Assembly: GCA_905221605.1 (NCBI GenBank)
Contig: CAJNDS010002324.1
Span: 919,501-983,500, forward strand
Reading direction: 5' to 3'
Length of the DNA stretch: 64,000 bases
Source: Symbiodinium natans
Taxonomy: Eukaryota > Sar > Dinophyceae > Suessiales > Symbiodiniaceae
This document shows, piece after piece, positions 22,077 to 33,911 of this stretch; position 1 is the first letter of the stretch, and the number at the start of each line of letters is the position of its first letter. The position numbers and the translations under genes were made by a program. The notes under the pieces were generated by a model. It ran no database searches and was not told the origin of the DNA. It worked only from the letters and a program-made list of their open reading frames with translations.

Positions 22077-23487
22077 ATAGCCGCCTTCCAGCAAACCGGA
22101 GCTTCTGTCGATTTCCACGAGCCTTGGGGATTGGCCGCCGAAGCGCGCCGCTGCGAGGCACCTTCGCGAAGGTGCGATCACTGTTGACGCTAACACAAGG
22201 GTTTTTGGAAATTACAGTCCTCGCAAAGGTCACGTTGCAAATCAAGCTGCTTTATGGACCCCCCCCCCCCAAACAAGAGAGGGACCCTGATTGAGAAAAG
22301 TCTTGACAGCCCCCACAGCTGTTCAGTTTGCCACGTAGGACTTCATGTGGGACTGAGCTTGCAGCGGACTCCGCACCGCGTGCGAAAACGGCCGACCTTT
22401 CGAGACTTGCGTATGAGTGAGTGTATACCGGCGGGACGGGGAGGGGGAGGGGGGTTGAGAAACAATGTGTTCGCTTCAAGGTTTAGGTTTCGGGTTCAGG
22501 GATCCCGGCTTCGGGAATGGGATCAAGCTTACGGTTTGCGGATTCTGGGGCCTGCCGCTGTCAGTTGCCCTCGCTCAGTGCCCCTTACTATCTCAGTGCG
22601 TTGACACTGGCTTGCCAATTGAACTCGGGCGCCGGCTTTGCAGCCTTGCTTGCGCCGGTCGCGCCTCGGCTCAAGACTGTGCTAGCTACGGGGGTCATCT
22701 TGTGTGGGGTCTGACTCTAATTTGCTACCCTGATGCACGCTTCATGCGACCTTATGATTTAGCAACCTCAGATGAACAGACAGCAGAGAGAACTCGCGAC
22801 ACCAAAGCTCTATCAGACACTGAAATCTCGGAAGAGCGCAACATCCTAGTCCAACTCTGACATCATGAATCCCCAGCGCATCACAACTCATCTTATCATG
22901 GCTGGGACAGGTACGGAAGCGGGGTGCAGCGAGGTTACGTCGGGCAGAGATTCCGACGGTGCGCTTAGTTCCGCTCAATCTTCGGGCACTGGGGTTGGGG
23001 TTCATCGGCTCATTGTACGCTGTCGGGTGGTCAGCCGTCTCACTTCCTAGCAACTTTCGACGCGAAACCAAAAAGCTATGCCCGATGCCCCACGCAAGCC
23101 CGTACAACTTGCACTCATCGGACCAGCACTTTTCAAACCCCACAAATGTCAACTATCAGCACTTTCGTGCAAGACCTTCTTGCGAATTGCACTCCTGAAT
23201 TAAAAAAACAACACCAACTGAAAGAAACATGTGCGCCAGCACTCATTTGAGAACTTTTTCAAAAAGTAAAAACCGACCAGATTGTCGCGGCCCGGCAGCA
23301 GTGCGCCGCACGTGGGCGACACTCCACCGCCCCGAAGCCCGTCCTGAGCCAGCAGTAGCATGGGATCGCAGAGAACGCTGCAGGATACAGGGTACGTCGG
23401 GTATGTGGCAAGTAGGATAGTGGCTATTCAGCCGATTCGGCTGAAATTCAACTGAAACCTGCAAGAACACCCCGAGCCTAATTGCAC

Positions 23488-23619
23488 AAAGGGAGGGAGG
23501 CAGGGAGGAGGGAGGCAGGGAGGAGCGAGGGAGGGAGGGAGGCAGAGAGACAGAGACAGAGAGAGAGAGAGAGAGAACGAGAACGATGACAAGAACGAGA
23601 AAGAGAAAGAGAAAGAGAC

Positions 23620-23651
<32 letters not shown>

Positions 23652-23652
23652 G
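23488..23652. repeat. Polypurine tract, GGGAGG then (GA)n with GAACGA/GAAAGA
   Basis: The plus strand is almost all G and A for about 165 bases: GGGAGGGAGGCAGGGAGG units, then GAGAGA, then GAACGAGAAAGA, then GAGAGA again. Confidence 0.9.
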
Positions 23653-24240
23653 CAAAAAAAGTGTTGTCGTGGGTGTGATAGATCTGATAGAACATGTCAC
23701 TGAAAGCAAATGGGTTCGAGGCCCTCTCTCGCAGATTTCCCGACTGCTACGTAGCAGGTGCGGCCAGGGCTCTTGGTCTTCGGAGCAGGGAGATTGCACG
23801 CCATGTAGGCGGCGCGCCTTGGCAATGGCAACCTGTTTCGAAAACCTTGACAGCTGAACCCACGGCATGTATGGCCAACGCAATCAGGAGGTGCAAGTTC
23901 AAAGGGCTCAACCCACCATGCTGCTCAAGCTAGAAGCCTCAACAACCCGCGTGTAGCCCTCAGCGCCAGGCCATCGGCGCTCATCTAGGCGCTGCTGCTT
24001 CATCTTGGCTTGCGGGTGGATTTCCGATTTCTGATTCTTTGGGTGATAGAGGACTTCAGTGAGTCACGATTGGCTATGCGAATTTGGGCTCGCAAGGTGC
24101 AAATGTGAAGCCGGCTGCTTGAAACCATGCAAAATCTTGCCAAGTGGAGATGCGAAGAAGTGCTTGCATCAGCAGTCGTGACCTCTTGGCGAAATGGTTT
24201 CTGACCTGGTTTCACTACCCTGCAAGGCTTGCTTGACAAG

Positions 24241-25560
24241 TCAAGCGCGAATTTCGTCAAACGCTGCACACCACTTCCATCCACCTCCTTCGAAACTGCT
24301 ACGCATGACGCATGTCCACTGTCCACTCATCAAGCTCAAAAAGGGTCTTCCTACGCTTCGAGTTTCCAACACCGTCCGAGGTTCTGCGCGCAGCGCTGCC
24401 AGAGCCCGCTCGGTCTCGCCCTGGAGGTGAAGCAGGCTAAGGTCTTGAAGTGCCTCAAATTTCTCATCTGACCTCATGACTCGTAGAGTTATGGCACGGC
24501 ACAGATGCCGCAGTGCAAGGCCATCAACAACATAACTCCCTGGGCCCGCATCCTCCGCGCTGAGTACCCACTCCAGAATCCACCCATCCCCGTAGCCCTG
24601 CAACTCGACACGGCCTGGCGTGGCTCTTGTTTCCTGGGTTGTTGCAGATGCTTCAAACTGGCTTGTTAGTCAAAAAAAGGTCCCTAAAAGCTGCGCGATG
24701 CCCCCATGCGACACTACAGAATCTGACTGCGTAATTCTTCAACTGCCAAGAATCGGCACCACTCGCCACCACCAGGGCATTGCTGATGGGGTCTTTGCCT
24801 CCATCCTGAAGCAACTGAGCATGCCAGAAGATGCATCCAGCACAGGCTAGGAGAAGCGCGTGGGATCTGGTAAGAAACGTGCAAGGGCTAGTTGCATCCT
24901 ACCCGGAAGCTCCCCAACGCTGTCTCCCCAACAGTATCTTCCCCCACGAATTGTCACCGCCAAGCCGCAGAAGTGGACTGCTGGGCCTCCGACATGCGCA
25001 GACTACACTTGAGGAACCTTTCGAAGTGTCCAAAATGGGTTGGGACGCAGCTGCGCCAGATTGTGCCAAGGCCCCGGCGCCGTGCTTGCATCCGCATCCT
25101 GCAACACCACCCCGTGGCTCGCACTCAAGCGCGCGGAGTGAAAGCTGAGGAAAGGGCCACGTCCACATCTTTGAGGCTGCCGAGGTCCTTCCTGAGATCG
25201 CGATCGAAGCTTCGCTCCGACAGCTCGAGCAGCACAGAATATGGCCAAGCGACTTTAGGACGAAGCTGCCTGGTGGACTGGTGGGCCTGGCAAGCGACAC
25301 GAGTGTTCCAGGGCACTGACACCCAAGATGGGGCTCGGGCGGTGTCGCTGCTTGCGGCGAGGCCACTGCCGGGTCCTTGGCGAAGGACGCGTCTCAGGTC
25401 GCCCCACTTGGGAGGCGTGGGACGGAACGCACTGAAAGCATCCTTCTTGACTTTCTTCTACCGGTCGGTCCCTCGCCTCGGCCTCAAGGGCCGCCAGGGT
25501 TTCGGCGCTCAGCCGCAGTGCCATTCCGGGTGCAATCTGTGATGAAAGGTGCAGGTTGGT
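24241..25560 (-). CDS. Unidentified multi-exon gene
   Basis: Three strongly protein-like minus-strand segments lie in order. First, 25440-25560 (MALRLSAETLAALEAEARDR). Second, about 25150-25262 (VAWPYSVLLELSERSFDRDL then RKDLGSLKDVDVALSSAF). Third, about 24340-24585 after AG|G (GYGDGWILEWVLSAEDAGPG, YVVDGLALRHLCRAITLRVM, LQDLSLLHLQGETERALAAL). Helices and leucine spacing suggest a helical scaffold, but I recognise no family. The intervening sequence has plausible AG|G acceptors. They may belong to one gene or two. Confidence 0.4.
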
Positions 25561-25866
25561 CAAGCGATTGTGTCTCAAGCAGGCCGAGTGGGGCTACAGT
25601 AATGACCCAATGCCTGCCAACCCAATTCTACAGGTACAAGGGGAAAGTTGACAAGGGGCCTACCGTTTCAACGCGTTATGACCCAGCTCAGGCTTGATAA
25701 CTGCCTTGTGCACTGATCTGGAAGAACCGTCTTGTGCGCGGGCAGTGCTTCTTTGAGCGCTTCGGCTGCTTTGCATCGGTCATGATCTTGAAAGCCCAAT
25801 CTCCCTACGAGTACCCTGTGGCCGCGAAATGAGCTCGCATGCATGTCCACGCTTTTCACGGCTTTC

Positions 25867-28800
25867 TCAGGCAGGCGTTCCGCTGACGTCCTTAGCTGAC
25901 CAAGCTCTTGTGACGCTCTCCGGTATCCTCGGGAGCTGGGAAACTGAGAACCACGCGATGACATCCCACTTGCCACAGAGCTGCTGCTTCAAAAGCAGGC
26001 TGCGGTACTCCTAGCAAAACAGGAGCTTCGAAAGCCTGTCCAGAGCACAGGGCATGGGGTCCTTCTCGCCGCACATGGCGATCAGCTGGCTTCCCATGGG
26101 CTGCCACTCCAACTTCCAAACCTCCTGCAGCAGAAGCAGAGAGCCAGTATGTCGGGGTAAGTGGTTTAGGGTTTAGGGTCTAGGGTTTCGGGTCACCAAC
26201 ACTACACCAGGAGGCCTCGTCAAGCTTGACCGGCGGGTCCAAGATCCATCCCGGACCCGATTCCTGGCCTCAGCAAAGAGTTCAGCGTAACTGAAAGGTC
26301 CATCCCATCCCGAAAGTCAATTTGAGACCCTGAGTCCGAAAACGGAGTGGGTCGAGTCAGAAACCGACACGAAAACACAATGGATTGGCTTGCGAGCGTG
26401 TGGCTTCCAATGCAACAAACATCGGAAGCTTCGCTTCATGGTGTCGAGGCTTATTTGGTCTACATGGAGGTCGCCCGACATAATGATATACCCATCTCTT
26501 TGTGTAAGAAGGACGCCTGAAAGGCCACCCTCTTCCAAGCGCTGGCCCCCCACCCATCCTCCTCTTCTGTTCTGTTAACCGCTTGGCGCTCGAATGGGCC
26601 TCATGCGAAGTGTAGCGGGGACTGACACCAATCAAAGGACTGGGGCGAGTAGCTGAGAAGCAATCACTTCTTGCACCCCCATGGATTACGAAGCCCTAAA
26701 CCCTAAACCCTAAACCTTTCTAAGCCCCCGAACTCTGTGCTTTAAGCTTGAGCCCCAGGCGGCGAAGGAAGCCGACCTGCTTCCCCTTTGCGAACCTGGG
26801 CCGTCTCAGCTCTTAGGGAGCCTTGGGGCCTTGAGGACTAGGACCCTAGGGTTTAGTCGGCTTTCCTTCTCGATCTTCGCGATTTCGTGAAGCTGAGTTT
26901 CCGGGATGAAGAGCCAAAGGCCCGCGCGCAAGCATGTCGCCGCAGCCGTCCCACGGCTTCCAGGCAACATCGCGGACGGGCTCCTCCCCAGACTATCCCT
27001 GCGCCCCCGAGAACCCTGGTTTAGCATCCTGAGAATTCGTCTTCTGACACATACATGGGTAAAAAAACAAATTCTCAAGATGTTCAGGGTTCAGGGCCGA
27101 AAGCCCGAGAGACCCTAAGCCCCTAAGCCCCTAAGCCCCTAAGCCCCTAAGCCTCGACAGTTCATCCTGGCATGCAACCCGAAACCCTAAACCCTAAACC
27201 CTAAACCAAGAGGATCCTCCGGCTCTGGCCGCTCGAGCTCCTCCTCTCGAAATCGGCCATGCACCTTGGTGAGTGAGGACATGAACCTAGGGTTTAGGGT
27301 TTAGGGTTTAGGGTTTAGGGTTTAGGGTTTAGGGTTTAGGGTTTAGGGTTTAGGGTTTAGGGTTTAGGGTTTAGGGTACAAGATTCTGATGAGCCACAGT
27401 CTCCCAAACTACCTTGCGTGATGCAGTTTTTTGTTGCGCACTTGGCGGCGCCTTTTGTACAACGTGTGGCTAGAGTGGACACAAGGCACCACAAGTGTGC
27501 TTCGCAGCCACAGCTGGCTCTCGAGTTGTTTGAACAACATGGCTGGCGCCCGCAAAGACTGACCCTAGACCCTAGACCCTAGACCCTAGACCCTAGACCC
27601 TAGACCCTAGACCCTAAACCCTAAACCCTAAACCCTAAACCCTAAACCCTAAACCCTAAACCCTAAACCCTAAACCCTAAACCCTACCGGAAACCAGGAA
27701 GAGCAGAAGCTGCTGCGACGAGCTACAGCAAGGAATGTTCTGGATTGCTGTTGAGGAACTTAAGATATGTCACCCAGAAGGAGGAAGCCATGTGATGCAC
27801 TATCTGTGTGCATGCACACACATGCTTTTACACACATGTGCATATGCGTGTATATATATATATATATACATATGTGTGTCTACATATAATATATATATAT
27901 ATACATATTACATACGCGTACAGAAATATGTATGCATATTTGTATATATATATATATACACGCATATATATATATATATATAATGCGTACTTTCATGTAT
28001 CCAGTAGCTAAGCTCAGGGCCTCCAGGATGTGCCACACTCGCACGCCTGTATTGGGAAGCCAGAGGGACCACACGAAGAAAGCATTCTCCGCCGTCAACC
28101 CCACGGCCGCAACTCTAAACTACCCCTCCCCCTCCCCTCCCCCCCCCTCCCCCCTACACCCGCCCTGTCACAAAAAGACGGCTTGTGTGTGGAGCGTTGG
28201 CTTGAACGGTCTGACACAAAGTGCTTCACGCAACGAGTTGGAGACCCGGGCGAGGAGCATAACAACCCTGCAGCATGGTGTGTGGGGAAAGGGAAAACAC
28301 AACCACATCACAAATGAAATGACAGTGACAATTTTAAGTCATAGCGTGGTTAGTAACCATGGTAAAGTAACAGCGGTAGTAGCAGCCGCAATAATCGCAA
28401 TCATAGGACCCCGCCCAGCCCCTAAAGCCAAAGCACCCGGTGACATTAGGTATAACCAAGGGTATCCTCTGGGGGGCTACAGGAACGTCACCCTAAATCC
28501 TGAACCCCGAACCCAAGACAGGCACAAAGGGCACCACCCAAAAGAAAAGGAGCGCACCGTCGTCACCGGCGGTGGCCAGGCCTAGACTGGTTTCTGGTAA
28601 AAAGTCGGGGGCTTTTGTTTACATGTCGGGCCGGGGAAAGGGGAGGGGGAAGGACAGGGGAGGAAGGCGGGGTTTTAGGGTTTGCCCACCGTTCTTGCAA
28701 AGCCAACATTTGGGCACTTTCGGGATTTCAGCCTCTCCTCTCCAGTGTTCTTTGGCGGTTAAAGCATGCATGCTTGTTCGTTTTTGGTCATTAGTCATTA

Positions 28801-31191
28801 GGTGCTAACGTCCACGAGGGCACACAAACGCCAGGTGTATGCCCTCAGTTTGGGGTTGAGAGCTTTGGATGCTTTGCGGGTTTAAGGGCCTCGGGCTTTA
28901 GGCTCCAGGAGCCACGGGCTTTAGGGCAGGACAGGAGGTTGAGGATTTCAGGGGGGGTGTAGGCTGGGGCCCTGGCAGGCTCCTGCCAGCTCCCCTTTCT
29001 TGTGAGGGTCCACCTGGTCTGCGCGCTCTGTTGGCTTGAACTTCCTCTGCAAATAAGTAATACTTTGGCCTGCTGTTTACTGGTGAGGGAGCACTCATCA
29101 ACCCCTCCCCTTCGCCGAAATCCTACCCAAACTATGGCGCAGCCCTGCCGCCAACCTTGACGAAACAATACCGTACCGCCAACTACAGCGGAGCGCTGCC
29201 CTAAACTGTTGGTGAGACCGTAGAACCTACAGAAGTGAAACCCTAAAAACCTAAACGGCTTTCAAGCGGAACTGCGGTATGGCCGGGAACCCAGCTGCCG
29301 AGGACCAAGACACTGCAGTTGCCTCGTGGAGGGAGTGTGCGGTTGTGCCGGCTTTTGGGGATCTAAGGGGCTTTCGGCTTGAAGCGTTTACGGGCTGATA
29401 AGGCTGTGGAGTTCAGAGGTTTAGGGCTTTGGGGCTTGAGGTTAGGGCTTCAGGTTCAGGGGGTTTAGTTTTATAATTATTCGCAGAACAGGAGTTGCAT
29501 AAACACGGATATTTGCAACTGGGTGCATGTGCGGTCCCCATCCGGCGCCTTGGCCTTGTGCACCGAAAAGCTCTCCGACTGCCATCGATGTTCGACATCG
29601 GTTTCACCTGGTATCCGTGGCCCAGAAACACACGCGAGCCTGTTTTGGGTTTTGGGTTTAGGGTTTAGGGTTGACGCAGCTATCAGGCTTCGGAACCCGT
29701 GCCTGAACGCAGGGTTCCCTGGTGAATGGTCACAGAGATGGTGCCATCTGACAGAGCACAGGCATACGCCTCAGCGACAGCAGAATGGAGCGAGGCATCT
29801 ATGTATCTAATATGGCATGCCAAGGCTGGTGCGGCGGTACCCATGCTGGGCGGAGCCCAGGACACGGCCTCAGTTTGCTTGAGCCACCGCGAGCATCGAA
29901 GCAATAGCACTGTCTAGTGCACAGTACCTGGGCGACTTGCTGTGACCTCACCATGTCTACTGAGATCCTCCTCGTGGACCTGCAGAGCCGACAGCTGCCA
30001 ATGCTCCTTTCTGAAGCTTGCATCGTTCTCTGAGCTTGATGCCACCTGCCACCTCTGCATGTCATGGCAAGGTCCCCAAAGAAAGACCTCCAGTGGCGTT
30101 CCAACTGCCGAGCTAGATACAAGCAGCCTGGCTGAAGTCACGAGAGCCAAACTACGACTCCTGCGCGAGCTACTACAGGAACAGTTGACAGAGCCACAAG
30201 GCTGAGGACAGTACGCGGCCATCAGCACCAGCCGACACGAGCAGTGCACCCGCGCCAGTTCCAACTGGGGCCCAAGACACCTCTCACGTACGAAATATTG
30301 GCTTACAGGGCTGAAGCTTTATTGTCATTGCGGAACTCCGCCATACAATATGACAGGTAGAAGACTGCAAGAACGGGTGGAAGTGCTTGAAGGGAATCTG
30401 TGCGCTGGCGCTCTCAGCACGCTGTGCCTGATGAACGGCGCCAGTGTGGGCGGCCAAGTTGCACAGAAAGGTGGGCTCCTGGATGTGCCAATTGGGGGCT
30501 TCCGAAATTTGGGGGGTGCCAATTTGGTGTCCTTATTACAAGGGAATCCTACTGCTTGGGGTCTATACTAGGCAAGGACACTTGTTGGAGGGCGACGATT
30601 GGGCGAAAAATGTTGGCGATGTGGCGGCAAGACTTCAGACAAGGCCAACTCAAAAACGGCACGTGCCACAGCTTCGAACTGCGCAACCATGCAAAAGTGG
30701 GATGTGCACCTAGGCCTCACCCCACATGAGGGGGACGGCGGGGAGATTGTTAGAGGAGTGCCTCAAAAGGGACCCCAATTCAATTTAGAACAACCCCCAT
30801 GCTGCCCCATGCTGAGGAAAGCAAGTACGTGGCACGAGCCAGCGCCAGCTGTCAGCCCACGTGAAAGACTCCCCTAGTTTGAGATTCCGTATCTTGGGAT
30901 CTAAAGGGCTGGCACAAGACACAACGGAACTCTCCAAGTCTTGAGACTTCTGCAAAACCTACTACCATGCACAGTGCTTCTGGCAACGCGTGTGCAGATG
31001 CAAGGTCCTGCGGATTGTCGACCTTCCAAAGCTTCACTAAGCCATCGGATGACCTCAGAGCTGGCGGTGGCTGCAATCATCCACTACTTCACAGAGCACG
31101 TGGAACAAGAACCGGACGCAGTGGCCAGTCTTAGGCACAGGTCGTCCAGCTGCGTGTCCAGGATTGCGCCTTTCAAAAAGGAAGAGTCCAT
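25867..31191 (-). CDS. SEC13: SEC13-like WD40 protein (COPII coat / nuclear pore)
   Basis: SEC13 is a six-bladed WD40 protein of the COPII outer coat and the Y-complex of the nuclear pore. Exon 1 (31118-31191, ATG at 31191) reads MDSSFLKGAILDTQLDDLCL then RLATA; it joins by GT...AG|G to exon 2 (from 31053), giving RLATASSDGLVKLWKV, the first-blade signature. Further exons: about 29690-29870 with EAVSWAPPSMG and ACALSDGTISV (blade with WAP...DG.(I/V)SV), about 29275-29345 with EATAVSWSSAAGF, from 26983 with EPVRDVAWKPWDGCGD, 26068-26124 with EVWKLEWQPMGSQLIAMCG, and a final exon 25867-26010 with LLKQQLCGKWDVIAW ending in TGA. The order of signatures matches the family. The blade-2 exon (W..HP motif) was not found. 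Introns contain telomere-like blocks and an (AT)n tract. A related WD40 protein such as SEH1 is possible but fits less well. Confidence 0.7.
26695..26718. repeat. CCCTAAA block, SEC13 intron
   Basis: Three to four CCCTAAA units. Other intronic blocks of the same gene are at 27183-27207, 27288-27376 and 27562-27686. Confidence 0.85.
27114..27152. repeat. CCCCTAAG tandem units
   Basis: Five CCCCTAAG octamers, a telomere-like variant unit. Confidence 0.85.
27288..27376. repeat. TTTAGGG telomere-like block, SEC13 intron
   Basis: About twelve perfect TTTAGGG units. It faces the opposite orientation to the block at 27562-27686 in the same gene. Confidence 0.95.
27562..27686. repeat. CCCTAGA units passing into CCCTAAA units, SEC13 intron
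   Basis: Seven CCCTAGA units are followed abruptly by about eleven CCCTAAA units. Confidence 0.95.
27848..27984. repeat. (AT)n-rich microsatellites
   Basis: Four TATATATA runs with CATATGTGTG/CATACGCGTA interruptions. Confidence 0.9.
28985..29050 (-). CDS. Possible small exon within the SEC13 span
   Basis: After an AG|G acceptor the minus strand reads KFKPTERADQVDPHKKGELA, a hydrophilic protein-like segment. It falls between SEC13 signatures but matches no blade I know, so its owner is unclear. Confidence 0.25.
30494..30571. mobile_element. Short non-autonomous element, family B, copy 3
   Basis: It starts GGGGGCTTCCGAAATTTGGG and contains GGTGTCCTTATTACAAGGGA and ATCCTACTGCTTGGGGTCTA. The right end is truncated after CTATACTAGG. 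Confidence 0.65.
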
Positions 31192-31305
31192 CGAAAGCTG
31201 CGGGTCACGATTGCCCATCGCTGCCTTTGTGCCCGCTGTCAAACTCGGCCACGACTGCCATCCATGCACCTGACATGCTCGAACTGAATGGCATGGCATG
31301 ACAAC

Positions 31306-31349
31306 CCTAAACCCTGACCCCTAAACCCTAAACCCTAAACCCTAAACCG
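31306..31349. repeat. CCCTAAA telomere-like block
   Basis: Six units, beginning about 115 bases upstream of the SEC13 ATG. Confidence 0.9.
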
Positions 31350-31811
31350 CTTGTGGCAGTTGAGGAATCATGTCCAGCCGGCGAGTCTACCCAGCCGCGG
31401 TGACCATGCACGTACGGGCCGGCTATTTGAAGTTTGGCTGCGTGGCCGTTCTAACAGAAAATACCGTAAGCAGACAAGCACTTGTGATCACTTCTGCTGC
31501 TGCTTGAAGGCTCCGAATACCAGCTGGGAAATCTTCAGTTGGTCGAGCTGCCCTGTTGATGGTATCCCATGTCTGTCTTGTCGTCTGAACGCATGTGTTG
31601 TTGTTTGAGCTCCCAGTACAGAAGAGGCCATATGGCTGTCAAGCAACAGGACTTTCGTAGCTCAGAAGGAATGGCCTAAGCCTCAATGAGCAGCACAGGC
31701 CCTACCGGCCCCAGCACGCACCCTTTTTGGGCCGTTCATGCCGTTCATGGGGCTTCTATGTCTTTGAGGCGCCCCCAGCATGAGCCGGCAGGATCCCGAA
31801 TCGAGCTCTCA

Positions 31812-31866
31812 CTGGATGGTCTCGTCCAGGGCTTGGTAGGCGTGCTTCGGGGCACCGGTGAACCAA
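31812..31866 (-). CDS. Possible exon (FTGAPKHAYQALDETI)
   Basis: The minus strand reads WFTGAPKHAYQALDETI up to a GTGAGA donor. It looks coding but has no recognised family. Confidence 0.3.
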
Positions 31867-32159
31867 ACGCGGGCCTGGGAGGGGCGGGAAGGGGGAGGGG
31901 GGGTTGGGTGTAGGGCTTTAGGGGTCAGGTACGGGGGTTCGTTTCAGAGAGTAAGGCACTGCCAAAGCCGCACGGGCCTTGTATGCCATGCGGGAGAGGA
32001 AGGATCGCGGACGCTTCTGAGTGTCCTGCGTGAATCGGGCAGGGTAGGGAGGGATGGAAGGTAAGGATTGTGTCATTTTGGTGAGGGGTAGGTTCTAGGT
32101 TTAGCGCTTTGGGGTTTAGGGTTGCTCTTTCTCTTGCGAGCGCACTCCCTCGACCCCTA

Positions 32160-32345
32160 ATGACCTCTACAGTAAGCCCTATAAGCCCTAGTCCCTATAA
32201 ACCCTATAAACCCCATAATCCCTAGAAGCCCTACAAGCCCGAAAAGCCCTATAAGCCCTATAATGCCTATAATCCCTCTAATCCCTATAAACCCTAAAAT
32301 CCCTATGATCCCTATAAGCCCCATAAGCCTGTCCCTCGATGCTCG
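32160..32345. repeat. Degenerate CCCTATAA array
   Basis: Octamer-like units CCCTATAA, CCCTATAAG and CCCTACAAG repeat about twenty times with many substitutions, a diverged relative of the telomere-like repeats. Confidence 0.8.
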
Positions 32346-32407
32346 CCTCGGCTTGTTCCGCCAACGCCCGTGTAGCTTCCAGGCCTCCCAGAATCCGAGA
32401 AGATATT

Positions 32408-32495
32408 GGGGTGTTAGGGTTTAGGGTTTAGGGTTTAGGGTTTAGGGTTTAGGGTTTAGGGTTTAGGGTTTAGGGTTTGGGTTTTGGGTTTAGGG
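32408..32495. repeat. TTTAGGG telomere-like block
   Basis: About eleven TTTAGGG units. Confidence 0.95.
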
Positions 32496-32507
32496 GTTGA
32501 TTCAAGT

Positions 32508-33680
32508 CATGGGCCCTCTTTGGGTCTGCAATTGCTTGTAGTTCAGGGCACCGACAAGACCGCACATGAACAGCAACGGCAGCTCCAAAAAAAGCCCTCC
32601 GAAAGCCCCTCCAAGGCTCCGGCGCGCATCCATGCTTGGATCCTCTGCCTGGAGGTATGCTTTTCCAGCCTCGCAGGGGGGGCATCCCCAGGCTTTGGGT
32701 GGGAGGGGGAGGGGGGGAGGGGGGTGTTTTCGGGCAGCATCCTTAGGTGGCAAACCCCCTTTCAACGCAAACTTCGGGGTGAGGGCTTAGGGTTTAGGGC
32801 TGAGGGTTTAGTGGTTTAGAGTTTATTTAGGGTTTAGGGTTGAGGGTCCCTAACCCTGAACCCTAAACCCTCGAAGAGTAGAGCTGCGTCAAAGGCTCCT
32901 CGTACCAGGTGGCTTCGTTGAGGCCCAGGTCTGGCAAGTGCTGCGCCATGAGCACGTGGATGGGGTTGGTGTTGAAGTAGCCTCCCACGGCACAGAGTTC
33001 AGGCAGCTGCAGCCAGTGGGCTTTTAAGGGTTGAGGGTTTTAGGGTTTAGGGTTTAGGGTTTAGATTTAGGGTTTAGGGTTTGGGGTTTTAGGGCTTAGG
33101 GTTTAGGGTTTAGGGTTTTAGGGTTTAGGGTTTAGGGTTTTGGGCAGGGCCCGTTCTTGTTAAGGTTTAGGCTGCAGGCACAATCCCTCCCAGCAGTACA
33201 GGGCAAGCTGCTGTAGCGCAATCGCGCCAAGGCGGATTTGTAGGACCTTGGATCAGGGAGACCCTGAACCCCTAAACCTCTAAATGGGCCTTCTTTCACC
33301 TAAAGGTATCTGATTTGGAACAGGCCCCCGATCAGCGAGCTTCGCCCTCCTATCTGTGTAGCGGACTCGCTCTTGGTGGCGTAGAGATAGCGGATGCTCT
33401 GGTGGTGATCCAGGGCCTGCGCCGGAGAGGGTTTCGGGCTGAGGGTTTTTGGAGTACGGATAGGGTTCGTCGAGAGATGTAATATAGGGTAGGATGAAGG
33501 GCCCCAAAGGGTTCCCTCCGAGAATCCCATTAAGTCTAGGGTTTCGGGTATGGGCGTGGGGTGGTCCTTCGAGAGAAGGACCAGGTAGAGTGCAGAACTG
33601 GCAAGGAATGTGACGATGCAGATGGGCACGGATGCAACAAGCTCCTCAAGACATTGCAGAAAACACTCAAAGACACCCAA
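32508..33680 (-). CDS. Unidentified multi-pass membrane protein, at least four exons
   Basis: Minus-strand segments in order: 33550-33680 (VFECFLQCLEELVASVPICI then VTFLASSALYLVLLSK, one membrane helix); from an AG|G near 33418, ALDHHQSIRYLYATKSESAT then QIGGRSSLIGGLFQ; about 33180-33240, IRLGAIALQQLALYCWEGL; about 32880-33010, AHWLQLPELCAVGGYFNTNP then IHVLMAQHLPDLGLNEATWY; and 32508-32650, ending SLGGAFGGLFLELPLLFMCG then LVGALNYKQ, stop near 32508. Telomere-like repeats (33020-33145) sit between two of the exons. Several helices and a short C-terminal tail indicate an integral membrane protein. I do not recognise the family, and the exact joins are unresolved. Confidence 0.45.
33026..33145. 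repeat. TTTAGGG block inside the membrane-protein gene
   Basis: About fifteen TTTAGGG/TTTTAGGG units between the exons at 32880-33010 and 33180-33240. Confidence 0.9.
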
Positions 33681-33810
33681 GCCCTAAACCCTAAACCCTA
33701 AACCGTAAACCCTAAACCCTAAACCTTAAACCCTAAACCTTAAACCTTAATTCAACCCTAAACCCTAAACCCTAAACCCTAAACCCTAAACCCTAAACCC
33801 TAAACCCTGG
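33680..33810. repeat. CCCTAAA telomere-like block
   Basis: About seventeen CCCTAAA units with CCTTAAA variants. Confidence 0.95.
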
Positions 33811-33911
33811 TCAGGGAAAAAGTTGATCAATGACCTCCAAGCATCAAATCTGACGGCACGGCATGCCCAGCCCGCAGAGGTCACAGCAAGCTGGCTGACG
33901 GGCAGAGCCCA

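Larger units (their letters stand above)
21600..24000. other. No recognised gene; microsatellites and weak frames
   Basis: It holds an (AT)n tract (21998-22075), a C-run at 22258, and a purine-rich tract at 23488-23652. Minus-strand frames at 22742-23152 (GFEKCWSDECKLYGLAWGIG) and 23690-23860 and a plus-strand frame at 23694-23933 are open, but none carries a motif I can name. Confidence 0.3.

Noticed and set aside
31650-31666. Shared word CTTTCGTAGCTCA (also at 5278) as a tRNA-derived SINE end
   Set aside because: Only 13 bases are shared and no further similarity in the flanks is visible.
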